A stretch of DNA of 64,000 nt, from NCBI GenBank assembly GCA_049793155.1, contig JBARBN010000053.1:1-64000 (forward strand). Reading direction: 5' to 3'. The notes below the pieces were generated by a model. That model saw only the letters and a program-made list of their open reading frames with translations. It searched no databases and was not told the DNA's origin. This document shows positions 17,531 to 26,233 of this stretch, piece by piece (within the stretch, counting starts at the first letter, position 1; the number at the start of each line of letters is the position of its first letter). The translations under genes and the position numbers were made by a program. The DNA comes from JALNZF01 sp049793155. GTDB taxonomy: Bacteria > Nitrospirota > UBA9217.

Positions 17531-18805
17531 ATGAACGACCTCCATGTTATATCCTGGAATGTCACTAGAAGATGTAATCTTGAATGCACCCATTGCTATC
17601 TTCCCGCGGATACGAGAAAAGAAAGTTCTGCTCTTCCCGCCGCTGACGAACTCTCCACCAAGGATGCCTTCCGGCTCATCGATCAAATTGCCGCTGTCAA
17701 CCCCGAGGTCATGCTGATCCTGTCTGGAGGAGAACCCCTCCTGAGAGGGGACATTTTTGATCTATCTGCGTACGCCTCAGGTAAGGGCATGATGGTTGTT
17801 ATGGGTTCCAATGGACTCCTTATTGATGACGCCGTTGCCCGCAAGCTGAAACAGGCCGGGGTCTCCGGGATAAGCATCAGTCTTGATTCAATCGACCCGA
17901 TAATTCACGATGATGTCCGCTCTTGCCCGGGCGCCTGGAAAAGGGCGGTAGCGGCAATAGAGAACTGCAAGAACGCGGGATTGTCAGTGCAGATCAATAC
18001 GGTTGTCACCGGCAGGAACTGTGATGAGCTGCCCGCATTGATGAACTTTTCTCAAAAACGGGGAGTAAAGGTCTTTAGCCCGTTCTTCCTGGTCTGTACC
18101 GGCAGGGGAGAAGAACTGACGGACATATCGCCGCAGCAATACGAATTGGTATTGTCCCGGATCGTCGAGTCTCAGGGAAAATATGGCGATCTGATGATAA
18201 GGACACGGTGCGCCCCGACAATACGTCGAATTCTGTATGATAAAGATCCCGACTCATCGCTGCTCAAGATGGGCGCCGGGCGTTGTCTCGCCGGTTTGAC
18301 CTATTGCCGGATCACGCCTGAAGGTGACGTGACACCCTGTCCATACCTGTCCGTTTCAACCGGAAATATCCGCGAGCGGGATTTCGGGGACATCTGGAAC
18401 AACTCCAGCCTCTTCGACTCTCTGAGAAATCCTGCTCTCAAGGGCAAATGTAAAGGATGTGCCTTGCGCCTCGTCTGCGGCGGTTGCAGAGCGAGGGCCT
18501 ATGAGACCTATAAAGACTACCTGGAAGAAGATCCCTGGTGCAGCTATATTCCCAATGGAGGTGAAGTGGTGAAACCACCATCGTTCGGCAAGGATAACAA
18601 TGCTTCAGCAAATGGATCGATCAAGCCTCTCTGGACGGCGGAGGCGGAAGAGCGGTTGAAGAGGGTGCCCTCGTTCGTTCGCACGATGGTAAGAAGCGCC
18701 GCGGAGCGTTACGCGATCGAGCATAATTATCAAGAGATCACCCCTGGTATGATGGAAGAACTCAAACAAAAAGCAGGGATGGGAGGAATGGGTGGACATC
18801 GATAA
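17531..18805 (+). CDS. Radical SAM/SPASM protein of haem-biosynthesis type (AhbC/AhbD/NirJ-like)
   Basis: A 424-residue iron-sulphur enzyme. The radical SAM cluster motif C15-x3-C19-x2-C22 (RRCNLECTHCY) is at the N-terminus with the GGEPL motif near residue 66. A C-terminal SPASM-type cysteine set follows (CLAGLTYC, CPYL, CKGCALRLVCGGC). The last 60 residues (WTAEAEERLKRVPSFVR to ITPGMMEEL) match the PCP_red-like tail seen in some haem-pathway radical SAM proteins. Likely role: modification of a sirohaem-derived tetrapyrrole in haem b or d1 synthesis, fitting the many cytochromes. Which step is not decided. The GGGG SD lies in the structured leader. Confidence 0.82.
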   Translation: MNDLHVISWNVTRRCNLECTHCYLPADTRKESSALPAADELSTKDAFRLIDQIAAVNPEVMLILSGGEPLLRGDIFDLSAYASGKGMMVVMGSNGLLIDDAVARKLKQAGVSGISISLDSIDPIIHDDVRSCPGAWKRAVAAIENCKNAGLSVQINTVVTGRNCDELPALMNFSQKRGVKVFSPFFLVCTGRGEELTDISPQQYELVLSRIVESQGKYGDLMIRTRCAPTIRRILYDKDPDSSLLKMGAGRCLAGLTYCRITPEGDVTPCPYLSVSTGNIRERDFGDIWNNSSLFDSLRNPALKGKCKGCALRLVCGGCRARAYETYKDYLEEDPWCSYIPNGGEVVKPPSFGKDNNASANGSIKPLWTAEAEERLKRVPSFVRTMVRSAAERYAIEHNYQEITPGMMEELKQKAGMGGMGGHR

Positions 18806-19067
18806 GATATTAATGGAGAGCGAAAGGATCTTTTTAAACAGGGCTGCAAAGCGAAAGACCCTTTTTTTGGCATCCAGCATTGCCACGGTCGTCGTGGCAC
18901 TGTCATTCCTCGCGTATCATGGCCTGATCGCCAGGGACATGAGCGGGCCCCGGTTCGTCATTATTCTACTTCTTCTGCTGTCCGGTCGTTCGTATCTGAG
19001 ACTCTACAAGTGCGCGGTGATTTTCAGCAAAATAAAGCCAAGGCCGGAGATACAAGGGTCAAATTAA
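18792..19067 (+). CDS. Small membrane protein, function unknown
   Basis: A 91-residue protein starting at GTG 18792, overlapping the end of the radical SAM gene by 14 bp, with GGAGG about 6 bp upstream. It has two predicted membrane helices (about residues 24-42 and 52-66) joined by a short loop. The overlap suggests translational coupling. I do not recognise the family. Confidence 0.55.
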   Translation: MDIDKILMESERIFLNRAAKRKTLFLASSIATVVVALSFLAYHGLIARDMSGPRFVIILLLLLSGRSYLRLYKCAVIFSKIKPRPEIQGSN

Positions 19068-19188
19068 AACCGGTCGGTTTATTTGACAGTGATTTGCATG
19101 GATACAATTATGATCTATCACGGGTTATAAGCCGCCCTCGTCCCTGTCAGAGCCCCTGTTTTCGGAGCGCATGGTTTTAACATCTTAT

Positions 19189-19632
19189 ATGAAAAAGATA
19201 ATTATTCTGATAGTATTAGCGCTGATCATCGTTACCTTTTATTGGTTGACGAGTGGAACAGAAACAATACCGGAAGCAAAGATAGCAGCGATAATGAAAT
19301 ATTTAAATACGGTGATTATTGATACGCTGGAAAAGGACTATCAAAGGCATAACATAACCATTGCCGTTTTGGTGTCGGATTTAACCGTAGACAAGATCAC
19401 GAAAAAAGAAACCAGCGAATTTATTTTGTATACCGCGTACGGCAAGGTCACTTATATCATAATAGGGAAGAGAACGTGGCTGGATAAGGAAGGGAACCTG
19501 ATACGGCTGGATCCTGAGCAGAACATAACTCACTGGTTCAGCTGCGACATTCGTGAAGATAAATATGGCGAACTTTACAGCGACAAATCCAGAATTCCGC
19601 TTACCTTGTATGCTGATAATCCCTTGAAGTAA
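19189..19632 (+). CDS. Hypothetical protein with N-terminal anchor
   Basis: A 147-residue protein starting MKKIIILIVLALIIVTFYWL, a hydrophobic helix that is either a signal anchor or a signal peptide, followed by a mixed alpha/beta region with no recognised motif and one Cys. An in-frame ATG 6 codons upstream is possible; neither has a good SD. A TTGACA at 19083 lies upstream without a well-placed -10. Function unknown. Confidence 0.5.
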   Translation: MKKIIILIVLALIIVTFYWLTSGTETIPEAKIAAIMKYLNTVIIDTLEKDYQRHNITIAVLVSDLTVDKITKKETSEFILYTAYGKVTYIIIGKRTWLDKEGNLIRLDPEQNITHWFSCDIREDKYGELYSDKSRIPLTLYADNPLK

Positions 19633-19721
19633 TGTGGTCCGATCTCCATTGTTGCACAATGCCATTTGCCTTGTCTGTGATTCTGAAAAAAAAATAATTC
19701 CAACAGTACGGGAGGGAACCA

Positions 19722-20063
19722 ATGAGTGAGAAACAAGACGATCGAGACGAGAGCGGCAGCCGAGGGTCGCGGGTTGTCGGACACATTGCAAAGTGGACCC
19801 TCATCATCATCGCATTTGCGCTGGTACTGGGTATCCTTGTGCAATTGCTCTGGAATTGGCTGATGCCAGCTCTATTCGGGCTTGGGAAGATCAATACGGT
19901 TCAGGGTATCGGGTTGATACTTTTGTCCCGAATCCTTTTTGGACGAATGGGGCAGCGTCGCGAGCATGCCGGATACCTTACCGGCAAATATGGTTTTAGA
20001 AGCCCTGCATGGCTCGGACGCGGCGCCAGGGAGGATACGGCAAAAGACACCATTGATGCGTGA
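19722..20063 (+). CDS. Putative small inner-membrane protein
   Basis: A 113-residue protein with a charged N-terminus, one clear membrane helix (residues 24-46) and a second hydrophobic stretch around GIGLILLSRILFG. The pattern LWNWLMPALFGL...LLSRILFG is shared with a widespread family of small uncharacterised membrane proteins. GGAGG lies upstream of the ATG. Function unknown. Confidence 0.6.
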   Translation: MSEKQDDRDESGSRGSRVVGHIAKWTLIIIAFALVLGILVQLLWNWLMPALFGLGKINTVQGIGLILLSRILFGRMGQRREHAGYLTGKYGFRSPAWLGRGAREDTAKDTIDA

Positions 20064-20087
20064 CCGCAAAAACGCAATTTGTATGCT

Positions 20088-20113
20088 ATACTGTCCGCTA
20101 TAGCGGACAGTAT
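20088..20113. promoter_or_regulatory. Perfect 26-bp palindrome
   Basis: ATACTGTCCGCTA followed at once by its exact reverse complement. With no loop it is a poor hairpin terminator, although a 9- to 10-bp stem with a 4- to 6-base loop could form, and only a short T run follows. A protein-binding site is at least as likely. It lies 25 bp after the small membrane protein gene and 168 bp before the porin gene. The rest of the gap shows nothing recognised. Confidence 0.55.
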
Positions 20114-20280
20114 TTAATGAGTAAATATCATTCTTGCCTAAAATTCTAATTTGAGTGCGAGCCTTAGCATGGTTTCCGAATGCGCCTCAGATTCTGATCT
20201 ACAACGTCGGGTTCACGGAAGTTCTAGAAACAAATTGCATGATGGAAAGTTATGACATATCGTGAAGGGAGGCAGGACCA

Positions 20281-21501
20281 ATGAGGTTATCAATGCGGTA
20301 TAGTTGTGCTTTAGCTGCGCTGTTGTTATTAGGCCTCGGTGATGCAACAACTGCATCGGCTGTAGTCGTCGAAGGAAGAAGTTCCACGGAGCTTCTGTGG
20401 TACAACGATATTGTCGATGGCAGCAAGCAGACGGAGGCCGCGGAGTTGCTCAGGGTCTCGATCAGCGGTATCGACAACGGCAACAAACTGTCCATCAAGG
20501 GGTACGGCAAACTCGATTATGATTTGAAGCACGGCGGTGATCTGGAAAATCGATTGTATTATTTATATGCCGACTACAAGGGTTTCATGGACAAGGCCGA
20601 TATCAAACTGGGACGGCAGTTTGTGAACCTGTCAGCCGGCAGCGCTCTTCTGGACGGCATCGAGGCGGACATCAACAAGATCGGCCCCGTTGGTTTCGTG
20701 ATCACGGGGGGGCGGGACGTCATTTTCGGTGAAGAAAAGGAGTTGGCGAGCCATCTCTATTCTTACGGCGCTCAGGCGTACCTCACCGGCCCTCAGATGA
20801 CCTATCTTGATATCAGCTACTATCGTGCTTACGATTATGGCGATATCGCCCGGGATATCATCGGCAGCAGCTACAAGCAATATTTTTTCAATCTCGTCAA
20901 AGCATACGCGAATGCCAGGTATGATCTCACGAGCAAGTCGTTCAACGAGGTCCTTGCGGGACTCAAGTATTTCCCGACGCTGAACCTGATGCTGACCGCT
21001 GAGCATTATGAAAGTTACCCTACGTTTGATACGACCTCCATATATTCGGTATTTGCCGTCGATAAGTTCAAGGAGAATTTATTCAGGGCAGAATATACGC
21101 TGGCTGCATGGGTCGATATCAGCCTTGCCTTCAGCCATGAGAGCGTCGGTGAGGGCGGCCAAGCGAAATTGTACGAGGCAGGGTTGAGGTTCAGGCCTTC
21201 GATGAACACGACGATTGGCGTCTTCCACGACAAACGCAATGGATATCCCGGGGACCTTGACGGATATAAGATCTACGCTGAATACAGCGCCATGGGAAAA
21301 TGGAAGGCCGCAGGGGGCATTGACTATGATGCCTATGAACGGGACGACATGACCGGCCAGGAGACTGCACGCAAATACTGGGTCGGTGGAAAGTATGTTT
21401 TTGCAAAAAATATGGCCAGCTCGATTCGTTTGGAGGACGATGTCAATGTCAACTATACGAAAGACATACAGGGCAGGCTTACCTTTGATGTTGATTTCTA
21501 A
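20281..21501 (+). CDS. Outer-membrane beta-barrel protein of the cytochrome conduit
   Basis: A 406-residue exported protein with a signal peptide of about 27 residues and no Cys. The rest is made of alternating hydrophobic/polar strands with many Tyr and Gly and ends in RLTFDVDF, the C-terminal Phe of outer-membrane barrels. It has GGGAGG before ATG 20281. It precedes the nonahaem and decahaem cytochromes by a few bases, so it is a good candidate for the barrel of a porin-cytochrome complex, comparable in role to MtrB or OmbB although much shorter than MtrB. No sequence motif proves this. Confidence 0.75.
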   Translation: MRLSMRYSCALAALLLLGLGDATTASAVVVEGRSSTELLWYNDIVDGSKQTEAAELLRVSISGIDNGNKLSIKGYGKLDYDLKHGGDLENRLYYLYADYKGFMDKADIKLGRQFVNLSAGSALLDGIEADINKIGPVGFVITGGRDVIFGEEKELASHLYSYGAQAYLTGPQMTYLDISYYRAYDYGDIARDIIGSSYKQYFFNLVKAYANARYDLTSKSFNEVLAGLKYFPTLNLMLTAEHYESYPTFDTTSIYSVFAVDKFKENLFRAEYTLAAWVDISLAFSHESVGEGGQAKLYEAGLRFRPSMNTTIGVFHDKRNGYPGDLDGYKIYAEYSAMGKWKAAGGIDYDAYERDDMTGQETARKYWVGGKYVFAKNMASSIRLEDDVNVNYTKDIQGRLTFDVDF

Positions 21502-21517
21502 TGAAAGGGGAGCATCC

Positions 21518-22591
21518 ATGAAGAAATTGCTCATATTGGCAATGGTGATAGTTATTGCTTCGGCGGTGGTTGCATTTGCCGCTCATAATCCAGGCATAAC
21601 TGCGCAGACGGAATCTCCTGCAGCACAACCGGCGTCGCCTCCCGGAGATCAGTCATCAGCGACTCCTGCAGAACCGGCGCCCCAGACGGAAGCATCTGCT
21701 CCGGCAACACCCGCTCCGGTGGAACCTGCTCCGGCGACACCTGCTCCAGCAGCGTCTGCTCCGGTGGCACCTGCTACGACAGCTCCTGCTCCACAACAGG
21801 AGGCCTCTCCGGCGCCGGCCTGGCAACCGGCTACTTCGGCGACATCCACGGCTGCTTCAACTGCGCCGCCTGCAGGGTTCATGGTTCAGCAAATGTCCCA
21901 TAAAGATTTTGCGAAAATGGACTTAAAAGAGTGCACGAAATGCCATAAAGGTTCAGGCGTTGCACCGACTCACGGGTCAGATCAGATGAGGGAACACAGT
22001 TTCCTCGCACGCCGAGCCGGAAAGAACTGTACGGACTGTCATAACCAGCAGTTCTGTTTAGATTGTCACAAGGGCGGCGGCATTGACGCGGATCTGAGCG
22101 TCTCGAATTATCGTACGAGCTACGTACCCAAAACCCACCGGACCGATTTCCGGGAGATCCATCCCATAAAGGCACTGGACAATCCGCAGTCCTGCTACCG
22201 GTGCCACGACGCGAAATACTGTTCAGAGTGCCATGCCAAGTTCAAGGGAGATGATCTCAGGATACAGTCTCACCGCAGGGCGTGGTCTGACCTTCAAGCA
22301 GGAAATCCGGGCCCTGCCCACGCTTCATTTACCGCGGACCAGTGCCAGACCTGCCATCCGGGCGGGCTTCTTCCAAAGCATGTATGGTCTGCTGACCATG
22401 CGCAGGAGGCGCGGAGGAACCTGCAGGCATGCCAGACCTGTCACAGTGACGGCGATGTATGCATGACCTGTCACAGCGCCCGGCGCGGCCTCATGGTCAA
22501 TCCTCATCCCAGGGGATGGGACTCTGTGAAGGGCAGATATAGCAAGAAGAGCGGCGGTCGAAGCTGTCAAAAGTGTCATGATACTTATTAA
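21518..22591 (+). CDS. Nonahaem c-type cytochrome with Pro/Ala-rich linker
   Basis: A 357-residue exported protein. After the signal peptide (ending near AFA) residues 25-125 form a low-complexity Pro/Ala/Thr/Ser region with repeated PAPA-type units. The rest contains nine CXXCH motifs: CTKCH, CTDCH, CLDCH, CYRCH, CSECH, CQTCH twice, CMTCH and CQKCH. Such a linker could span the periplasm or pass through a barrel, as TonB-type Pro-rich segments do. ATG 21518 with AAAGGGG upstream is preferred; a longer frame starts inside the porin gene. With the porin and the decahaem protein it probably forms an electron conduit. Confidence 0.88.
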   Translation: MKKLLILAMVIVIASAVVAFAAHNPGITAQTESPAAQPASPPGDQSSATPAEPAPQTEASAPATPAPVEPAPATPAPAASAPVAPATTAPAPQQEASPAPAWQPATSATSTAASTAPPAGFMVQQMSHKDFAKMDLKECTKCHKGSGVAPTHGSDQMREHSFLARRAGKNCTDCHNQQFCLDCHKGGGIDADLSVSNYRTSYVPKTHRTDFREIHPIKALDNPQSCYRCHDAKYCSECHAKFKGDDLRIQSHRRAWSDLQAGNPGPAHASFTADQCQTCHPGGLLPKHVWSADHAQEARRNLQACQTCHSDGDVCMTCHSARRGLMVNPHPRGWDSVKGRYSKKSGGRSCQKCHDTY

Positions 22592-22689
22592 CGACGGGCC
22601 ATATTGAATCGATATGAATAACACCTGAGGGAATAGGGAGTCACGAAGAATCATGATTGCCATCCCATCAAAGCAAGGAGGATCGCAAA

Positions 22690-24888
22690 ATGTTTAAACG
22701 ATTCGGGATCATTTTTGGGTTACTAACGATTTTACCAGCCTTGTTTCTCGTTTATGGATGCGGAAACAGCAAGCGAGAGTCGGCGGGCGAAGCTCCCATC
22801 GCAGCGGTGAGCGCTGCCGGAAATATCCAGGCCAATATTACCGGTGCGGTGGTTTCCGCTACGACCGGCAGTTTGGTCGTCACATTCACCCTGTTTGATG
22901 AAAAGGGGTCGGCATTGGATCCTGCGGATGCCACTATTAACGGGAAAAGCTTCGTTATAGCCCAGCTCGGCGCTGACGGTGAGTACCATGATCCGATCCG
23001 CAATTCAAGTAGACAGCCCACGGCTGATTCGGGAGGCACGTTTGCCGGATCAGGTGGCACCTACACCTATGCCTTCGGCAAGAACATCACAACGCTGCCC
23101 GGGTATGATGCCACGAAAACGTATACCGTGGCCGCCTATATCGGAAGAACCATTTCGAACGTAGTCGGCTCGCCCTTTCGGCAGATATCCAATCCGCGAT
23201 TTGACTTCAGGCCCGATGGTACAGCGGCAACGGATCACCGGGAGATCGTTGCCATTGATGCCTGCAATGAGTGCCACGGTAAGCTCACCGCCCATGAGGG
23301 CAACCGGATGGATGTCCCCCTTTGTATCCTCTGCCACAATCCAGGCGAGATCGATACCGATACCGGCAATACGATCGATTTCAAAGCAATGATCCACAAG
23401 ATACACATGGGAAGCAAACTGCCCAGCAATACAAGGGGTGGCGCTTACGGCATCATCGGATTTGGCAATGCACAGCACGACTTCTCAAAGGTTGTCTATC
23501 CGCAGATGTCCGGGGATACCCAAACAGATAATGCTCCTGTTGATTGCGTCAAATGCCACCGGCTCGGTACAGACACGAACGGTAAAGCGTACGGCAAAGA
23601 TGTTGATAAGTGGAAAACGAAACCAAGCATAGAGACATGCACCGGGTGCCACGATGTGTACACCTTTGATGGCATTACAAGCTCAGTGACAGTCACGACG
23701 TTTGCAGGGGTCGTCACCTCCGTGACGGCTTCAGCTCACTCCGGCGGCGTACAGCCGCTGGATAGCTCCACCTGTGCGGTGTGCCATACGGGCACAGGAG
23801 ACGATGCATATGCATCCATCTCGGTTCCCGCGGTTCATACGATCCCGATCAAGTCGAGCCTTAATCCGGGACTCGTTTTTAGTATTGTTTCCGCAACCGG
23901 TATTGCATCGGGTTTGACGCCGTCGGTCACCTTTACCATTACAGACAAGACGGGGGCCAATGCCGTTATGGTGCTTGGCGACCGTACGGATGTGATCATG
24001 GGGTACATGACCGGTATTGAGTATGACAATACGCTGGCAAATTGGATTTTCGGTCAGAGCACGGTTCAGGGAAAAGCGGCGAATGCCTTCTCAACATCCG
24101 TCACGACAACGGCGAATGCAGACGGATCCTATACGGTCTCCTATGATAGGCCCTGGTATGTGCCGTCTGCCACGAAATTGAAACCAGTACTGCCGCCAAG
24201 CGGCGTTGTTACGTTCGCCGTATATGGCGGGAAAGCAGTAACGATCCCGGCTGCCAATACAGCGCATCGAGTGGCCGCTGGGACAAGCAAGGTCACCATG
24301 ACTTCAACCTCGGTTGCGATCAACTACTATGATATCGCGACCGGTTTGACCGCAACTCCGGCACAACAGCGCCGGCAGGTGGTCTCAACTGAGCTCTGTA
24401 ATGTCTGTCATTTGCAACTTGCATTCCACGGCCGGAGGACAGAAACTCAGCTCTGCGTAATGTGCCATGGCCCGAATCTTACTTATTTAGCGCCATCGAG
24501 CAGCCCCTCACCCGGCTACTCGGGCAATTTGAAGGATTTTGTTCATGGCATCCACGGGGCGACAACTTCAACTACTGTTTTCAGAGGAGTGGAAGTCGCA
24601 GAAATTCCGAATGATCCGAGGAAATGCAGTATCTGTCACCTCAATAATTCCCAATTGTTGCCGCTGCCCGTGGGGGTAAAGGGCTCACTCAAAACAGGAA
24701 CAACCGGAACGTCTTTGGATGGTACGCCGGTGTTAACGATAAAAGCCGCATGCGTGGCGTGCCATGAAAACCCCTTGACAGCAACACACGCAGACAGTAA
24801 AGTTATTTCCGGAAGTGAAACCTGTGTGGTCTGCCATGGGACAGGATTACTCATGGGTGTAGATGCTGTTCATTTGCCGGCTAATTAG
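22690..24888 (+). CDS. Decahaem outer-membrane cytochrome, OmcA/MtrC family
   Basis: A 732-residue lipoprotein: the signal peptide ends with the lipobox LVYG-C. Ten CXXCH motifs occur in two groups of five (CNECH, CILCH, CVKCH, CTGCH, CAVCH; then CNVCH, CVMCH, CSICH, CVACH, CVVCH), separated by a beta-rich stretch of about 190 residues, with another beta domain of about 170 residues at the N-terminus. This alternation of beta domains and pentahaem domains is that of OmcA/MtrC-type extracellular terminal reductases. ATG 22690 follows AAGGAGGATC. It is the last gene of the three-gene cluster and is followed by a strong terminator. Confidence 0.92.
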   Translation: MFKRFGIIFGLLTILPALFLVYGCGNSKRESAGEAPIAAVSAAGNIQANITGAVVSATTGSLVVTFTLFDEKGSALDPADATINGKSFVIAQLGADGEYHDPIRNSSRQPTADSGGTFAGSGGTYTYAFGKNITTLPGYDATKTYTVAAYIGRTISNVVGSPFRQISNPRFDFRPDGTAATDHREIVAIDACNECHGKLTAHEGNRMDVPLCILCHNPGEIDTDTGNTIDFKAMIHKIHMGSKLPSNTRGGAYGIIGFGNAQHDFSKVVYPQMSGDTQTDNAPVDCVKCHRLGTDTNGKAYGKDVDKWKTKPSIETCTGCHDVYTFDGITSSVTVTTFAGVVTSVTASAHSGGVQPLDSSTCAVCHTGTGDDAYASISVPAVHTIPIKSSLNPGLVFSIVSATGIASGLTPSVTFTITDKTGANAVMVLGDRTDVIMGYMTGIEYDNTLANWIFGQSTVQGKAANAFSTSVTTTANADGSYTVSYDRPWYVPSATKLKPVLPPSGVVTFAVYGGKAVTIPAANTAHRVAAGTSKVTMTSTSVAINYYDIATGLTATPAQQRRQVVSTELCNVCHLQLAFHGRRTETQLCVMCHGPNLTYLAPSSSPSPGYSGNLKDFVHGIHGATTSTTVFRGVEVAEIPNDPRKCSICHLNNSQLLPLPVGVKGSLKTGTTGTSLDGTPVLTIKAACVACHENPLTATHADSKVISGSETCVVCHGTGLLMGVDAVHLPAN

Positions 24889-24915
24889 GTCTGTTTGGAA
24901 AAGTAATCTGATAGA

Positions 24916-24945
24916 AAAAGGCCCCGGAAAAATCCGGGGCCTTTT
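24916..24945 (+). terminator. Rho-independent terminator after the decahaem gene
   Basis: AAAAGGCCCCGG (24916-24927) and CCGGGGCCTTTT (24934-24945) form a 12-bp stem with a 6-base loop and a T run. Because the A and T runs are symmetrical it may also serve the converging DUF362 gene on the minus strand. Confidence 0.9.
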
Positions 24946-24980
24946 AATTTAAAATAACGCAACGTCGATTTATCTAAGAT

Positions 24981-26048
24981 CTATTTCAAGGTAATCGCTT
25001 TCTCAGGACACATTTCCTGACAGCAAAAGCACGCGATACACGTTCTGGCATCCACCTGGGGGATTTCATCAATCATGGACAAAGCAGACACCGGACAGTG
25101 GTCAATGCAGGTACCGCAGCCGGTGCACTTTGCAGCATCCGCTTGTGGGCGGAGGATGGTTAGACTGTGTATCATCGACTGCATGGTTTCGTTGCGCTGG
25201 AGCGCTTCTCCGCCCAAGGGAGGCAGCTTGAAATCGGGTAGCCGTTTCAACTCTCCAATGACTTCAATCGTGTTCAGCTCATAGTTGCCCAGACCTGCCT
25301 CCTTCGCTATCTGAAGGAAACGCAACCGGCCCGGTTCACACCCCATAATCGTTGCAATCACAGCGTCAACGGCCACGGCATTGTCAGAGGCGAGGATCAG
25401 TTCGATATTTCTGAGGTCAGGTGAGGCTGGTCCGTTGCCCTCCATACCGACTACAGCGTCTACGATGAACAGGTCCGGCACCCTGAGCCGGAAGACATCA
25501 ACGATAACCTCATGGAATCGTGCAGGACTGCCGGCAGCCTTGTGAAGCATGGCTTTCTGGGCACCAGGTAAAATACCATAACTATTTTTTATCGCTCCGG
25601 TCAGAACAGTCAAACCATGGGTCTTGAATTTTGGCAGGCTGATGAAAATATCGGCGTCCATGACTGCGCGGGATACGCTTACGGCCGGCATGAATTTGGC
25701 ATTGAAATCTACCTTTAGGGAATCGTTGCCGATGTTTTGATAGTGCCCCCCTGCTGCTTCCATAAGGCCCGTTATTGTGAAGCTTTCCTCATTCGCCCCA
25801 TAGCTGAACAGACCTGGATTGTCACCCACCACGATAGAGGCGGGACCCATCGTCTCCACCTTGTCGACGACGGCGCGAAGAACGGCAGGATTGGTGACGA
25901 TGCTTTCATTTGCCATCGAAGTACGAAGTACGTTCGGCTTTATCAAGATCTTCTTCTCCTGTATCGTTAAGGGAAAAAGGTCGAAAGCCCGGTCAACCGC
26001 TTGACGGACATTTTCATAGGTAGAAGGATGGATCATGACCCTTGACAT
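24981..26048 (-). CDS. DUF362 protein with C-terminal 2[4Fe-4S] ferredoxin domain
   Basis: A 355-residue protein. Residues 1-280 match DUF362 (KILIKPNVL, NPAVLRAVVDKV, GDNPG, SLPKFKTHGLTVLTGAIKNSYGILPG). The C-terminal 60 residues contain two ferredoxin motifs, CTGCGTCIDHCP and CIACFCCQEMCP. The second has an altered spacing-residue pattern (CIACFCC) but keeps four Cys. Such proteins are thought to act in redox or cofactor metabolism, without a settled reaction. It converges on the decahaem gene. The ATG start at 26048 has only a weak SD. Confidence 0.88.
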   Translation of the reverse strand: MSRVMIHPSTYENVRQAVDRAFDLFPLTIQEKKILIKPNVLRTSMANESIVTNPAVLRAVVDKVETMGPASIVVGDNPGLFSYGANEESFTITGLMEAAGGHYQNIGNDSLKVDFNAKFMPAVSVSRAVMDADIFISLPKFKTHGLTVLTGAIKNSYGILPGAQKAMLHKAAGSPARFHEVIVDVFRLRVPDLFIVDAVVGMEGNGPASPDLRNIELILASDNAVAVDAVIATIMGCEPGRLRFLQIAKEAGLGNYELNTIEVIGELKRLPDFKLPPLGGEALQRNETMQSMIHSLTILRPQADAAKCTGCGTCIDHCPVSALSMIDEIPQVDARTCIACFCCQEMCPEKAITLK

Positions 26049-26117
26049 AAATTAATCTTCGCTCTCGACATAAGTTCAACGAGGCATTTCCTCAGACAGA
26101 TGAAGTAAAAATAAAAA

Positions 26118-26218
26118 AATTGAAACGCGGAGACGGGGAGGCGCGGGAAAACAATTGGTTTTTGAAACACAAGCCTTGCCATCCTTTTCCCTGTGTCTCG
26201 GTGCCTCTGAGGTGAACA
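26118..26218. repeat. Imperfect inverted repeat between flavin reductase and DUF362 genes
   Basis: Left part GCGGAGACGGGGAGGCGCGGG, written here in short as GGAGAC...GAGGCG; right part GTGTCTCGGTGCCTCTGAGG. Pairing is imperfect, but the style matches the family of intergenic repeats seen elsewhere in the window. Confidence 0.35.
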
Positions 26219-26233
26219 CCTTTGGCTTTTGAA

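Noticed and set aside
20088..20113. Calling the perfect palindrome a rho-independent terminator
   Set aside because: There is no loop beyond what would be forced by folding and no proper T run, so the regulatory-site reading was preferred.
21640..21800. CRISPR-like or minisatellite array suspected from repeated GCTCCGG units
   Set aside because: The repeats are in-frame codons for Pro and Ala in a protein linker, with no unique spacers of fixed length.
21552..21882. Minus-strand frames with repeated GAGVAGAG-like residues
   Set aside because: They are the reverse reading of the Pro/Ala-rich linker of the nonahaem cytochrome, a product of codon repetition.
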